This document shows, one piece after another, positions 33,541 to 46,019 of a stretch of DNA of 64,000 nt. Origin of the DNA: Hypericum androsaemum (lineage: Eukaryota; Streptophyta; Magnoliopsida; Malpighiales; Hypericaceae); NCBI GenBank assembly GCA_963995505.1, contig OZ023193.1:6532521-6596520 (forward strand). The letters are read 5' to 3'. The notes under the pieces are model-generated. The model was not told the DNA's origin. It searched no databases and saw only the letters and a list, made by a program, of their open reading frames with translations. Positions within the stretch are counted from its first letter, which is position 1; each line of letters begins with the position of its first letter. The position numbers and the translations under genes are program-made.

Positions 33541-34165
33541 ACGCCCTGATATTGCATATTCAGTTAGCAAGCTTAATAGATTCACAAGCAATCCAGGAAA
33601 GGATTACTGGCTAGCTCTGGAAAGGGTTCTAAAGTTTCTAAAATATACTTTGAACCATGGCATACTTTATACTAAATATCCAGCTGTATTGGAAGGATAC
33701 AGTGATGCGAATTGGATATCGGACACTAAAGACTCCAAATCCACTAGTGGTTACGTGTTCACCATAGGTGGAGGAGCTGTGTCCTGGAAATCTTCTAAAC
33801 AAACGTGCATAGCTCGATCCACTATAGAGTCAAAATTTATAGGACTAGATAAAGCTGGGGAAGAATCTGAATGGCTCAGAAACTTCCTAGAGGATATTCC
33901 TTGCTGGAACAAATATGTGCCTCCTGTATTGATACATTGTGATAGCATGTCAGCAATAGGGAGAGCACAAAATACTATGTACAACGGTAAGTCTTGACAC
34001 ATCCATAGGAGATATAACACCGTTACACAATTGATCTCTGGTAGTTTAATTACCATTAATTATGTGAAGTCCAAAGACAACATAGTTAATCCTTTGACGA
34101 AAGGAATCAACAGAGATCAAATATATAACGCAGTAAGGAGAATTGGGTTAAAACCCACACATTAA
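33541..34165 (+). pseudogene. copia-5 RNase H
   Basis: Follows RT after a stop. Recognisable motifs: [74 protein letters not shown], and VKSKDNIVNPLTKGI at the end (about 34070-34110). The catalytic Asp, Glu and Asp positions (SDAN, IESKF, HCDS) are kept. A stop is at 33995-33997. The frame ends LKPTH-stop near 34163, the usual end of this copia polyprotein. Confidence 0.85.
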
Positions 34166-34281
34166 AAATGTTCATAGCGGTAACTCAACCATGATGAGTG
34201 GAGATCCCACAAACTTGGTTCAATGAGACAACTAAATTATGGATGGTTAAGATGATCACTTGGAACCCATCCCATTCTCAG

Positions 34282-35215
34282 AAGGTTCCCAAGTACGAAC
34301 CTGCAGAGGTGTGGTTAGGTTAAGTGTCTACGCTTTTAATGATTCCTATACCAGATAAAGGTAGAGTATGGCAGGATACTCTTGATAGGAGATCACCTAT
34401 ATAAGTGTGAAGTGAGGCCGCTTCAAATAGAAAAAATACTTATGAATCCAAGATAAGGTCCATGGCCGAAACAGACACAACGTGAGAACTAAGGATATTA
34501 TAGATATCATTGTGTAAATGTTATTGTCTTAGTTTACACCAAAAGCTGACCAGTTCAAGACATCGCGTTCACTGAGCGGCAAGTAAATCCGATAAAACAT
34601 TACTAGGCAAGTAAATCCGATAACACCTCACTGAGTATGGCAGGATACTCTTGATAGGAGATCACCTATATAAGTGTGAAGTGGAGCCGCTTCAAATAGA
34701 AAAAATACTTATGAATCCAAGATAAGGTCCATGGCCGAAACAGACACAACGTGAGAACTAAGGATATTAGAGATATCATTGTGTAAATATTATTGTCTTA
34801 GTTTACACCAAAAGCTGACCAGTTCAAGACATCGCGTTCACTGAGCGGCAAGTAAATCCGATAATACCTTACTAGAGAAGGTTCAAAGCCCAAGTACGAA
34901 GCTGCAGAGGTGTGGTTAGGTTAAGTGTCTACGCTTTTAATGATTCCTATACCAGATAAAGGTAGAGTATGGCAGGATACTATTGATAGGAGATCACCTA
35001 TATAAGTGCGAAGTGAGGCCGCTTCAAATAGAAAAAATACTTATGAATCCAAGATAAGGTCCATGGCCGAAACAGACACAACGTGAGAACTAAGGATATT
35101 AGAGATATCATTGTGTAAATGTTATTGTCTTAGTTTACACCAAAAACTGACCAGTTCAAGACATCGCGTTCGCTGAGCGGCAAGTAAATCTGATAACACC
35201 TTACTAGAGAAGGTT
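34282..35215 (+). repeat. Triplicated 240-270-bp block in copia-5 3' tail
   Basis: The block starting GAGTATGGCAGGATACT occurs at 34364, 34633 and 34975, each about 235-240 bases with very few differences. A second module (CTGCAGAGGTGTGGTTAGG...CCAGATAAAGGTA) precedes copies 1 and 3 (34282-34363, 34873-34974). Copia-6 has a single related block at about 45590-45900, so the triplication is specific to copia-5. It lies between RNase H and the polypurine tract and is non-coding. Confidence 0.9.
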
Positions 35216-35311
35216 CAAAGCCGTAAGCTACCTATCTCGATGCAATGATAACTCGTCAAAACTTTTCTTAAAAATGTCAGCATGCATTAATCATCATTCA
35301 TGTGGAATGAT

Positions 35312-35420
35312 TATTAGAATTAATATTAATTAATACAAAGAAGACCCAATGTGGGAAGGCCCAAAGTGGGAAGGCCCAAGGTGGGAGAAAAACCAATCCT
35401 ACATTGGAAAATGGCATAAA
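35312..35420 (+). repeat. copia-5 3' LTR, truncated
   Basis: Begins TATTAGAATTAAT, matching the 5' LTR start TGTTGGAATTAAT with G to A changes, and shares the GGGAAGGCCCAAGGTGGG repeats and AAAATGGCATAAACATT. Similarity ends near 35420, so the LTR is cut after about 110 bases. Confidence 0.8.
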
Positions 35421-35440
35421 CATTCATCTTATAACCCATT

Positions 35441-35764
35441 TCATCCATTCATCAAACCATGATCAATGACTTTATCACCTTCAAGGCTAACATTAGGAAC
35501 AACTTCCTGGCAAACTTTCAACCCATCAACTTGGGCATCCTGAACAGCCACCTGACATACTTCCAACCCTGCAACCTCGTTTTCAACTTCACCAACATTC
35601 GAATTGAATAGATCGCCTTCATGGTTGGCAGCCTGACCAGCGTCTTGATCATCTGTTAACCCTATAACCTGGCTGCCCTCAACACCAACATCCAGGATTT
35701 GTTCGCCTTTGAGGTATGCTTCCCGGTCAGCATCCTGACCCTCTTCCAACCTTGTAGCTAGAGG

Positions 35765-35773
<9 letters not shown>
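35441..35773 (-). CDS. Acidic orphan open frame, 110 codons
   Basis: An uninterrupted frame starting METPLATRLEEGQDADRE. It is strongly acidic and internally repetitive, with loose repeats of a V-x-GL-x-VCQ-x-VV pattern (EVAGLEVCQVAVQDAQ, QVDGLKVCQEVVPN). The ATG lies inside the adjacent TRIM LTR, and the stop falls just right of the copia-5 LTR end. No domain, signal peptide or membrane segment is seen. It may be the remnant of a repetitive host exon between two insertions, or chance. Function unknown. Confidence 0.25.
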
Positions 35774-36503
<730 letters not shown>

Positions 36504-36509
36504 CCCTTG

Positions 36510-38150
36510 TCGTGTTTTTCCTTTGTTAATCAATTACTGACCAACAGAAATAACAAGGAAAAAGCTAAACAGACAAAAGAGCGATTATGTGTTTTGCCAC
36601 GTGGAAATTCAGAAACAGCTTGAACAAGATGCCACGTGGGAGAGAGCCGCTCTCTTGTTTTGCCAGAACGATACAGAATTATCATCGAAATATTCTGTGT
36701 GCAGAATAGAAAAGGCTAAATCACATGCACTAAACTTATCCCTTCGATCAATGTTCCAACATAAGCTCCTCACCCGAGGTTTAGCTTTGAAACAAGACAT
36801 GGAAAAGCAAGTCCTAAGCAAACAATTAACAACTCAAGAGTTCAAATACGGTAAAATTTAACAGGAATCGGTTATCAGTGTATGTGCATTGCATATTTGA
36901 AGTGAAGATTCTAGAGGGCAGCTATGGTTAAAATTTTAGGTTTGAAGGGGTTGGGAAATTTATGGTTCGGTCCGGTTCATGCAGAAATTCCCGTACCGAA
37001 TTGGGATCGTTTTCTTAAAAAATGTAGAACCAATCCGAACCAAACATAAAATTGCTTTATTTGCTCATTCCTAAGCCAGGCTACCGATCACACTTACCAC
37101 ACATCATTTTATAAAATTATGGTATCATATAATAGGATAAGTATGTTTATCATAGAAATATGAACATCTAACCGGTTTATCAGACTGGTTTTCATAAAAG
37201 AAGTTGTGTTTTAAGAGACGCGCGGTGTTATTTTAGGTTATGGGTAAAATTGGATCAGAAATGGTATAACGTTTGGGCTTCAATGCAGAATTTATAAACT
37301 TTGCGGGACCGGAATATACTTCACCACATGTCTGGACCAAAATGAGCGGGAACTTCCCTTGTGGCCGAGACTTAGCACATTTCGGCTGTAATTCGTTTTC
37401 CAACTTGGGCCAGGATTCTATAATTGGACCTGAACTTCTAATCTGTTCTGAGATTTACATTGGGACGAGACGTCTCCATGAATTTTACAATTTTCGCTTC
37501 GAGAGTTGTTTTAAAAATATTTTTTGATTTAAAACTAGAAAGAAATTAGATGGGAAATTACATAAGTCTATTCGGAAAACAAGAAAAAAAAAATACACAA
37601 GTTCTTTTAGAAAACTGGCTAAGTATATGTAGAAAAAATAATTGTAAAAAATAATCGTCAAATGGCTGAAAATATATTAGCATGCCAACCACTAAATGTC
37701 TAGATTTGGAGGTTATTTTTAAAAGGTCTGTTATCAAAGCACTGTCAAACACCAACTTAAAAAATAGTTTTTTCAATAAAAAATTTTATGTTCATTAGAT
37801 TTGAATCCAACTCCTATTAGGGTTTTGTCAAGTTGAGTTCCCAATGCAGCGAGGCTGCTTGCTATCTTTGATTGGGATCTTTTGTTTTTGTTTTCCGTCT
37901 GATACAAAGGATTCATATTTAGAGGTATTATTAAATTTTGGAGGTTCGGGTCATTAATAAGGATGGACCTTTGTTTGTTATTTGATGACTTTTTTTATCA
38001 TATCAAATTATTCCGTATTTTGTTTTTGCCTCGTTTGAAAACTAAATAAATGTGTTGGGTATGTTCTCTTGAATATAATATTAATCATTTAAAATATCTG
38101 GCGGTTAATTAATTAAATATTCTAATTCGAGACCACGCTAAGAAGCGAAC
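36510..38150. other. AT-rich interval without recognised genes
   Basis: Short open frames (for example 36589-36861, 90 codons) show no known motif. No repeat shared with the rest of the window was noticed. Nothing else can be supported. Confidence 0.45.
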
Positions 38151-38292
38151 TGTGTCTCTTTATCTTTCCTCCTCCAATATGACGTTTTCTTACTTGGGCA
38201 ATATGATCTTGACCAAAAAAAAATGCGACATTAACGGAGGAGAGAGAAAGAGAGAGGAAGGACAAGGAAATGGGACCGCCGCCGCTGCTGGG

Positions 38293-38470
38293 ATGATCGG
38301 AGGGAGAGCATGTGTGGGCACCTCAACTTCTTGGTTCCAAGGGAAGAAGACGAACGACAGTCGGAGGACTTCTTGTGCCTCTTTGAAATCTTCATACTCT
38401 GTCGCCGATCATTACAACCTCCTCAGGCTCAGGCCTGGTGCGTCTGAATCTGAGATCAAGAAGGTCTTTA
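38293..38470 (+). pseudogene. Truncated DnaJ-like (chloroplast J8-type) fragment
   Basis: The frame has an N-terminal stretch rich in Ala, Gly, Ser and Thr that would suit a plastid transit peptide (MIGGRACVGTSTSWFQG), then the start of a J domain: ADHYNLLRLRPGASESEIKKVF. This matches helix I-II of J proteins with the usual PGAS-x-x-EIKKAF order, most like small plastid DnaJ 8 proteins. It stops before the HPD motif that stimulates Hsp70. The DNA then passes at about 38472 into an LTR-like segment, so the J domain is cut. An upstream in-frame Met exists at 38152, but the homologous part starts near 38293. Confidence 0.65.
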
Positions 38471-38471
38471 G

Positions 38472-38830
38472 TGAAACAATCAAGATTCCAAGAGACCTTT
38501 CAAGAAAGGACTCGAAGATGATCTCGATCAATTGAACTAGAGTGAGGGAGAAAGAAATAATAGGGAGGTAGATTGTCTCAAGGACTTGATTGAATTCATG
38601 ACATGATCAACAATACAAAGGGAAAACATATCTATAGGAGCTAGGGGATGGCACCCAGCTAGTCCTACCACTCACAACTAAGTCCTAGAATTAGGTAAAT
38701 CAACAACTAATCTTATGAATGGGGAAAGAACGTGGGAGACAGTTTCTCCACTTAAAACTAACAGAATAACAAATGCCAATAGAATAGCCCACGAAGCCCA
38801 CGAGCCCATTTATTCCTGCTGTAACGGCTA
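38472..38830 (-). mobile_element. LTR-like segment joining DnaJ fragment and HCT pseudogene 3
   Basis: Read on the minus strand it resembles the 3' half of a copia LTR: CCTATAGATATGTTTTCCC, TTGTATTGTTGATCATGTC, then TCTAGTTCAATTGATCGAG and an end at GTTTCA (38472). The start near 38830 is not defined and no partner LTR is in the window, so it may be a solo LTR or the edge of a lost element. It follows directly on the stop codon of HCT pseudogene 3. Confidence 0.45.
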
Positions 38831-38835
38831 GTCCG

Positions 38836-39588
<753 letters not shown>

Positions 39589-40556
39589 TGTTGGAGAATT
39601 GATTTAATAACATAGGAAGAGATGGCCCAATACAATTGAGTGTATTGAGTTTTGGGCCGAAATATTTAATTAGAGGGAGAATCCTAATTAAATTTAATTG
39701 GAGGTCACACCAATTAAATTTTGGTGTTTATGAGATCAATACGAAACTTATTGATAAAGCTTCGTAACGATATATATAACACTTGCGGAAATCTAATTCT
39801 CTGGGTGAATGAGAAATTGACTTAAAGGTGGTTTGGCTGCGGGTTACAGGATTGTGGGTTTGTGAGAATTGTTCCAGGTTCCAAGGCCTTATCTTTTTAG
39901 AGCTGGACCGGACTTGTTGAAGCGATTCTCGGGCCAAAATCTGATTGGACTTCCTCTTGGACAAGCCCACGCTCTAGAACCTTCTTTCCCTTCTATGCCA
40001 TTTGAATTTAAATTTAGATTTAAATTCATGAGTGTAACAACCCATTTAATTTGAGGTTTTATGGGTCTTGTAACATCTCATTCAATGGGTGGGTTAATGG
40101 CCCTAATAAATTTGGTTTTGAATGTTGGAGGTCCTAGGCCCCCTATAAAAGGAGGCCTCCTCCTTCATTCCAAATCACCCCTAGCTCACACTCTTCCTTG
40201 AGCTTCATACTTCTCCCCCTCTAGTTCATAGCATTTCTCACTTCCATAGTGTCGGAGTTCTAAGGTTATTAAAGGTTTGAAAGGTGTACGAAAGTGCTTC
40301 CTCTCGTACACGTAATTGGGCGTTGTACCTTGGGAACTCTTTTGCCCACGGAGGCCTGAAGCATATAGGCGGATAATAAAAGTTCAAGGGCACACGGTTA
40401 AACTGTGGCCTCGTCCAGGATTCAATCCGAAGGTCACTGCCTTGAAGATGACGTATTACTCACTTAGCACAAAGTGTGATCGTGAGCATACTCTCACCCT
40501 TCTTATGCTTTATATACTAGTGTTAAAACCATAGTTTACTAATATTTGTTCCAACA
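39589..40556 (+). repeat. copia-6 5' LTR
   Basis: 968 bp, TGTTGGAG...CCAACA. It contains a palindromic GAATTTAAATTTAGATTTAAATTC block near 40006-40029, a CCCTATAAAAGG TATA box at about 40140-40151, and the same end as the 3' LTR. No tRNA-Met type primer binding site follows it (next bases ATCTTAAACTCTT). Confidence 0.92.
40139..40152 (+). promoter_or_regulatory. TATA box in copia-6 5' LTR
   Basis: CCCCCTATAAAAGG fits a plant TATA box and is repeated, with one change (CTATAAAAAG), in the 3' LTR near 46552-46563. It marks the probable retroelement promoter. Confidence 0.6.
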
Positions 40557-41900
40557 ATCTTAAACTCTTATTTACTTTTAATATTAGTAAATTGGTTCGT
40601 AGATCATATTCTTGTCGGAAAAAGGTTTCTGTACCATTTGCCTCCTATTTGCAATCTGTGTCGAAACCTGTTTAGTTCTAGATTTAAATTGCAAAGAAGA
40701 TTGAAAAGGCAAGCTACTGTAATAAACGGAAAAAAAAACAAATTAACTTCGGCCTTAATAGTATTCTGTACATTTTTAATCTGGTCTTCACCTTTGCTGT
40801 GATACAATCATTTTGAAACTGAAATAGGTAACGGATAATTTAAAAGATATTCACCTACGTACTGTAATCATTTCTTCGATAACGATCAATTGTCTACTGG
40901 GTTGTTCATGCAATTAAAAAATTACTCGTTACAGTTTTGAGTTTTAATTGTATTTGCTCACTGGAAAGATAATTAATTTAATAGAGTTATCGTTACAATT
41001 TATTTCACCAATTGAATACAGTCTTGTAGTTCGGGGTAAGTATTTACCTGTTACGAACGTTACTGACCATTCAAAGTGCAGAATATTGTGGGGTTCGAAC
41101 CAATTAATTACTAGTTTAATTGGTATTGTTGAAACTGGTTTTCTTACTAAATTCTATATTTGATATAGATGGCTGATATGAACTATTGATGTATTTTATA
41201 CAATGTCTCGAGTAACTAGTTTAGACCTTATAAAGAAATACATGTTTATACTTGTTGCTCGTGGAGTATTGGAGAAGGATCTAAATGGTTCGGTGGCTTC
41301 GGTCACCCAAATTATCTGATGCAGTTCACTTAGATATTATAAATTAGATTATCATCTGGTCTAGTGTCCAGATTGAGGAGAGTTGTATCAAGATATCGGA
41401 TAATTTCTATCTGATTCACTTGGTGTGCCTAATTTTTTGCTTAAAATATTTTCTCACACTAAACTTAGATCAATTTGTGAGAATTCAATTTATACATGTT
41501 GAGTTTTTTAACTGTGGTTGTGTTCTGATTGGAGGAGCTTAAGTTTAAGCTCGAATCCACAATTTTCACGGCGGTCGTTGACGTGTCTCTGGGATGGAGA
41601 GAAGATCAAAAGTTGGCTAAAGTCTCAGTAATACTGAGTTCATGTCACCTAAGCAGTGCATGTATTTGGATAAGCATGTGCAATGGAATCAAGCTTGTGC
41701 GACCCACTATTCATGGTAAATTTCTATTATGTTATTATCGTGGAGACTACTGTAATTGATCAAATTGGTTAAATTGGTCATTTAATTGTGGACGTGGGTA
41801 CGAGTCATTATAAGTTGTTCAAAACAAAATAACAACTGTTATATTTTGTGATAAAGAAATGTTGAAATGATTTTCATTAATAACATGAATGCTGAGGTTC
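40557..41900 (+). other. copia-6 5' leader and unreadable gag start
   Basis: No clear coding sequence is seen after the 5' LTR until Gag-like segments begin near 41990. AT-rich DNA with short frames (for example 41529-41759) that do not resemble copia proteins. It may include foreign insertions. Confidence 0.45.
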
Positions 41901-41989
41901 TCGTTGTGAGGGCTAGCGGCGTTGAGGCCGTGATGCTAGATTCTGAAAAATCTATTGTTATTTTCTCAAGTTGAGAAGCCGAAAAAGTT

Positions 41990-42536
41990 CAAGGGTAGTA
42001 ACTTGAAGATATGACAATAAAAGATGATATTTCTCTTGACTACCTTGTACTTGACCCGATATCTCAAAGAGAGTAAACCCGAGAAGGATATTAGAGATCT
42101 TCATAAGACTCTTATCCATGATGCCCTCCAAGTGATGGTGGTGATTGAAAATTTATAGCTAACTTGGAAGGACTTCAAGATGTACCTCAAACATAAGAGG
42201 AAGATGATGAGTCTCGATGACCGTTGAGAAGGTTGCGTATCGAGCAAGATAACCGAAAGGTTGAGAAGAAACCAAAAGACGTGGTTGCCAAGGCCATTAT
42301 GGTCAAGGTTGGCAGGAGTTCCCGTGGAAATTAGCATAAATGCTCTAATAATTTTGAGGGAGATGCTCATAATAAGAGCTTCACCAATTTTTTTTTTTGT
42401 TTGTGGCAAATCTAGCCTTGGAGCTAATTGTTGCTACAAACGTGATGCCGCTGAGGGCAAGAACAAGAAGAATGCTCATGTTAATGTCGAGGAGACAAGC
42501 TTGAGCTTCGACCTTGATGACATGAATCTCATGGTC
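41990..42536 (+). pseudogene. copia-6 gag remnant
   Basis: Broken Gag pieces: YLKESKPEKDI-like near 42060, LTWKDFKMYLKHKRK near 42160-42200, and RIEQDNRKVEKKPKD near 42237-42285, equivalent to KLPPLSKDF...LKHKRKDMG and RIEEDNRK of copia-5. Many stops and shifts. The zinc knuckle near 42400-42440 is only partly recognisable (ANCCYKRDA). Confidence 0.65.
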
Positions 42537-42960
42537 TTGTGGGTGGACACCGGGACCACACGCCATATTTGTACGAACAAATAGATGTTCAAAACCTATC
42601 AACCAGTGGACGATGAGAATTGCTATATGCAAAGCTCAGCAGTATTCAAGGTTGAAGGCAAAAGGGATGGTTGTGCTCTAGGGCAAGAGTTGACCGATGT
42701 GTTGCATGTGCCTGAGATTAGAAAGAATCCTATCTCCGATGTCTTGCATGTTTTGTGGGTGGACACCGGGACCACACGCCACATTTGTACGAACAAATAG
42801 ATGTTCAAGACCTATCAACCAGTGGACGATGAGAATTGCTATATGCAAAGCTCAGTAGTATTCAAGGTTGAAGGAAAAAGGGATGGTTGTGCTCTAGGGC
42901 AAGAGTTGACCGATGTGTTGCATGTGCCTGAGATTAGAAAGAATCCTATCTCCAGAGTTG
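42537..42960 (+). repeat. Tandem duplication of the copia-6 protease region
   Basis: The segment GTGGGTGGACACCGGGACC to AAGAATCCTATCTCC occurs at 42539-42739 and again at 42755-42955 (period 216), nearly identical, joined by a 16-base linker that resembles a piece of the unit itself. Each copy encodes the protease active site WVDTGTTRHICTNK, a stop, and LTDVLHVPEIRKNPIS. Confidence 0.9.
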
Positions 42961-43089
42961 TGCTTAACTAGAAAGACTTTTGACTCGTGTTTGAGTTTGA
43001 AAAAGTCATGTTTGTTGGCAAGGGCTACTTGGCCAAAACCTTTCAAGGTGAGAGTAATGACTTTAGCCTATAAGCCAAAGTTTAATGCA

Positions 43090-43900
43090 TAGATTGATGG
43101 AGGTGCGACCTGTGAGGTTGGCACTACTACCATTGTAATGAATGTTGACGAGAATGCAGATTTTGCATATTCTCGTGAGTCATTACAATTGTAGAATGTT
43201 AGATCAGGTCATGTGAACTACAAGTCCTTACAAAGGCTTATGTCACTAAACCAAAAATACAAATACGAGACTTGATCGATGTTTGCTCAAGATATTGCTA
43301 TGTCTACTTGATGAGAAGTAAAGATGAAGTAATATATTTGTACATTCACTTGAGAGTGAAGTCGAGATGCAACTTGGAGAGAAGATCAAGAATCTTCAAA
43401 GTTGTGGGGGGAAGCTATACTTTCGGCCAACTATGTGCTCAACAGGGTACCGCACAAAAAGTTGGATAAAATATCTTACGAATTATGGAAAGGTCATGCG
43501 CCTTGCTATAAATTTCTAAGGGTTTGGGGATGTCTTGCTAAGGTTCTGATCCCACCTACAAGGACAAGGATAGGATCCAAGACGGTAGATTGTGTGTTTA
43601 TCGGTTATGCACAAGATAGTGCTGCATACCGATTCCTGGTACACAAGTCAGATAACTCTGATATTCACGTAAATACTATCATTGAAGCTAGGGATGCTTC
43701 ATTCTTCGAGGAAATCTTTTCTCACAAAGCTCAAACTGGAGTTGACCGTCAAGTTGACCAAAGTGGGAGCAATATGGGGGGAGAGGAACCTCAAGATGAA
43801 GTTGAAGAACCTAGACGTGGAAAAAGGGCTAGGAAAGAAAAGTCTTTCGGATCATATTTCCTAACATATCTGTTAGAAAAGGATCCAGTAATCTACAAAG
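43090..43900 (+). pseudogene. copia-6 integrase with core deletion
   Basis: The frame at 43272 encodes SRYCYVYLMRSKDEV of the integrase core, but the DNA jumps near 43400 directly to WGEAILSANYVLNRVPHK, which lies after the catalytic Glu. The second Asp (SDRGGEY) and Glu (NGxAER) motifs are therefore lost. The C-terminal region is good: ISYELWKGHAPCYKFLRVWG, KTVDCVFIGYA and IEARDASFFEEIF, followed by a basic linker. It cannot integrate DNA. Confidence 0.8.
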
Positions 43901-45425
43901 AAGCAATGCCCTCTACGGACTCTGCTCTTTGGAAGGAAGCGGTGAATAGTGAGATAGAGTCTATCTTACATAATCACACTTGGGAACTAGTGGATCTACC
44001 TCCGGGTAGTAAACCACTAGGCCATAAGTGGATCTTCAAAAAAGAAGATGAAGTCGGATGGTACTGTAGACAAGTACAAGGCGATACTTGTAGTTAAAGG
44101 CTGTAAGTAAACTGAGGGTGTTGATTATTTTGACACGTATACTCTTGTCTCTAGGAAAATCTCTATAAGGTTAGTCATAGCCTTGGTGGCTTTGTTTAAC
44201 CTAGAGATCCATCAATGGACGTGAAAATGGCATTCCTGAATGGAGATTTGGAAGATGAGATTTACATGGAATAACCCGAAGGGTTTGTAGTTCCGGGTAA
44301 AGAACACAAGGTGTGCAAACTTGTAAAATCTTTATATGGATCAAAACAAGCACCTAAGCAATGGCACAAAAATTCTGATAGTGTAATGCTATCAAACGGA
44401 TTTCAAATAAACCAATGTGATAAATGTGTTTACGTGAAAGGAGGCAAGAAAGACTATGTGATAGTATGTCTCTACGTAGACGACATGTTGATTGTACGTA
44501 ATAATGATAATATCAATATTACCAAGAGAATGTTGTCGCGAAATTTCGACATGAAAGACTTGGAAAAAGCTGATGTAATACTTGGGATGAAAATCACCAA
44601 GACTTCAGAAGGTTACGCGATTTCTCAAGGTCACTTTGTCGAAAAGGTACTTGACAAATTTGATAAGGATAGCAATGTAATTGCGAGAACTCCTATGAAA
44701 GTAGTGTCAAGTCTCTGCAAGAATCATGGAGAAAGTGTGCGACAACTAGATTATCCTAGAGTTATAGGCAGTCTAATGTACCTCATGGACTGTACTAGAC
44801 CAGATATTGCAAACTCGGTAAATAGATTATCGAGATATACGAGTAATCCTAATGATGAACATTGGAAAGCAATAGTTAGAGTCCTTAGATACCTAAGGTA
44901 CACTGCTAACTATGGATTACACTATATGAGACATCCAGCCGTTCTGGAAGGGTATTCAAATGCGAACTAGATCTCAGACACCAAGAATATAAAATCTACG
45001 AGAGGATACATATTTACAATTGGAGGAGCAGCGGTCTCGTGGAGATCATGTAAACAAACTTGCATTGCTAAATCAACTATGAAATCCAAATTCATAGTAT
45101 TGGATCTAGCAGCTGAAGAGGCAGATTGGCTCCAAAGTTTCTTGGAGGACATCCCGATGTGGTCTAAACCAGTGCCTCCTATTAGCGTGCACTGTGATAG
45201 TCAGTCAGCTATTGGAAGAGCATAAAATAATGTGTATAATGGAAAGTCTAGGCACATACGTCGTAGACATAAATCCGTGAAAATGTTATTGAGAACGGGT
45301 GTGATATCTTTGGACTATGGAAAGTCAAAAGAAAAATATCGCGAATGCATTAACCAAAGATTTAATAAGAGACCAAGCGGAGGTATCATTGAGGAGAATG
45401 GGAGTAAAGCCCATGAAATGACCTA
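43900..45425 (+). pseudogene. copia-6 reverse transcriptase and RNase H
   Basis: RT motifs: NHTWELVDLPPGSKPLGHKW (to 44097), degenerate middle (44100-44310, including VKMAFLNGDLEDEIYME), then frame 44311-44970 with [30 protein letters not shown] (YVDD intact), [30 protein letters not shown] and VLEGYSNAN, where the first RNase H Asp is Asn. RNase H continues to about 45420 with [11 protein letters not shown] (Glu to Lys) and [12 protein letters not shown]. RNase H is therefore doubly damaged. Confidence 0.85.
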
Positions 45426-46019
45426 AACTCATGATGGCAACCCAACCTGGATCGTAAACCCTGATCTGCAGGTTCAATGGGACAACCGAATTGTGAGGCT
45501 ATGGTCGAACAAAGTACTCAGAAAATTGAGTTCCCTACCTATTCCTATGATGAAAAAGTGATAGACCTGTCCATCGGAAGGTTAAGCTATACGCTTTTAA
45601 TGATCCTTATACTTCGAGTATATATATAAATGGGGTATGGCAGGTTACTCCTTATAAGAGATTACATATATCGAATGTGAAGGGGCCGCTTCTATGAGAT
45701 GAGTTAAGGGCTAAATCTCTAGAGCATTTGATGAAGTTTCCAAGGCAGTCCAGGGCCAAAATGGACAACAACGAAAGAACCGAGTAGTAGTTTGAGAAGG
45801 AGTTGTGTGAGTACCTTTGTCTTGGTATACATAAAATGCTGAACAGTTCAAGGCATCAACGTCCACTGATTGGCAAGTATATCCGAAGGTATTTCACTAA
45901 GGAAGGTTCAAGGCTTTCAACCACCTTTTCTGTTGCAACAAATTCTCGCAGAACTCGAAGTTGCATGTAGCATTGGTAGGCTCATGTCATATAAGCCATT
46001 TTGCATTCATGTGGGAGAT
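45426..46019 (+). other. copia-6 3' tail
   Basis: Non-coding, between RNase H and the 3' LTR. It contains one copy of the block that is triplicated in copia-5 (GGGGTATGGCAGGTTACTCC near 45633) and finishes CATGTGGGAGAT (46008-46019), the polypurine tract. Confidence 0.7.

Larger units (their letters stand above)
28534..35420 (+). mobile_element. copia-5: Ty1/copia element with nested hAT insertion
   Basis: The left LTR starts TGTTGGAATTAATG at 28534, and a related truncated right LTR starts TATTAGAATTAAT at 35312, directly after ATGTGGAATGAT, a decayed polypurine tract. Interior: Gag (29393-), a hAT element at 30101-31023, knuckle, protease, integrase (to 32151), a decayed linker, RT (32747-33538), RNase H (33540-34150) and a 1-kb tail with triplicated repeats. 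Stops and frameshifts are scattered, and the RT active site is altered. It is a dead but nearly full-length copy, related to copia-6. Confidence 0.88.

Noticed and set aside
36589..36861. 90-codon plus-strand frame as a gene
   Set aside because: No motif, no homologue in the window, no promoter or splice evidence; it is likely chance.
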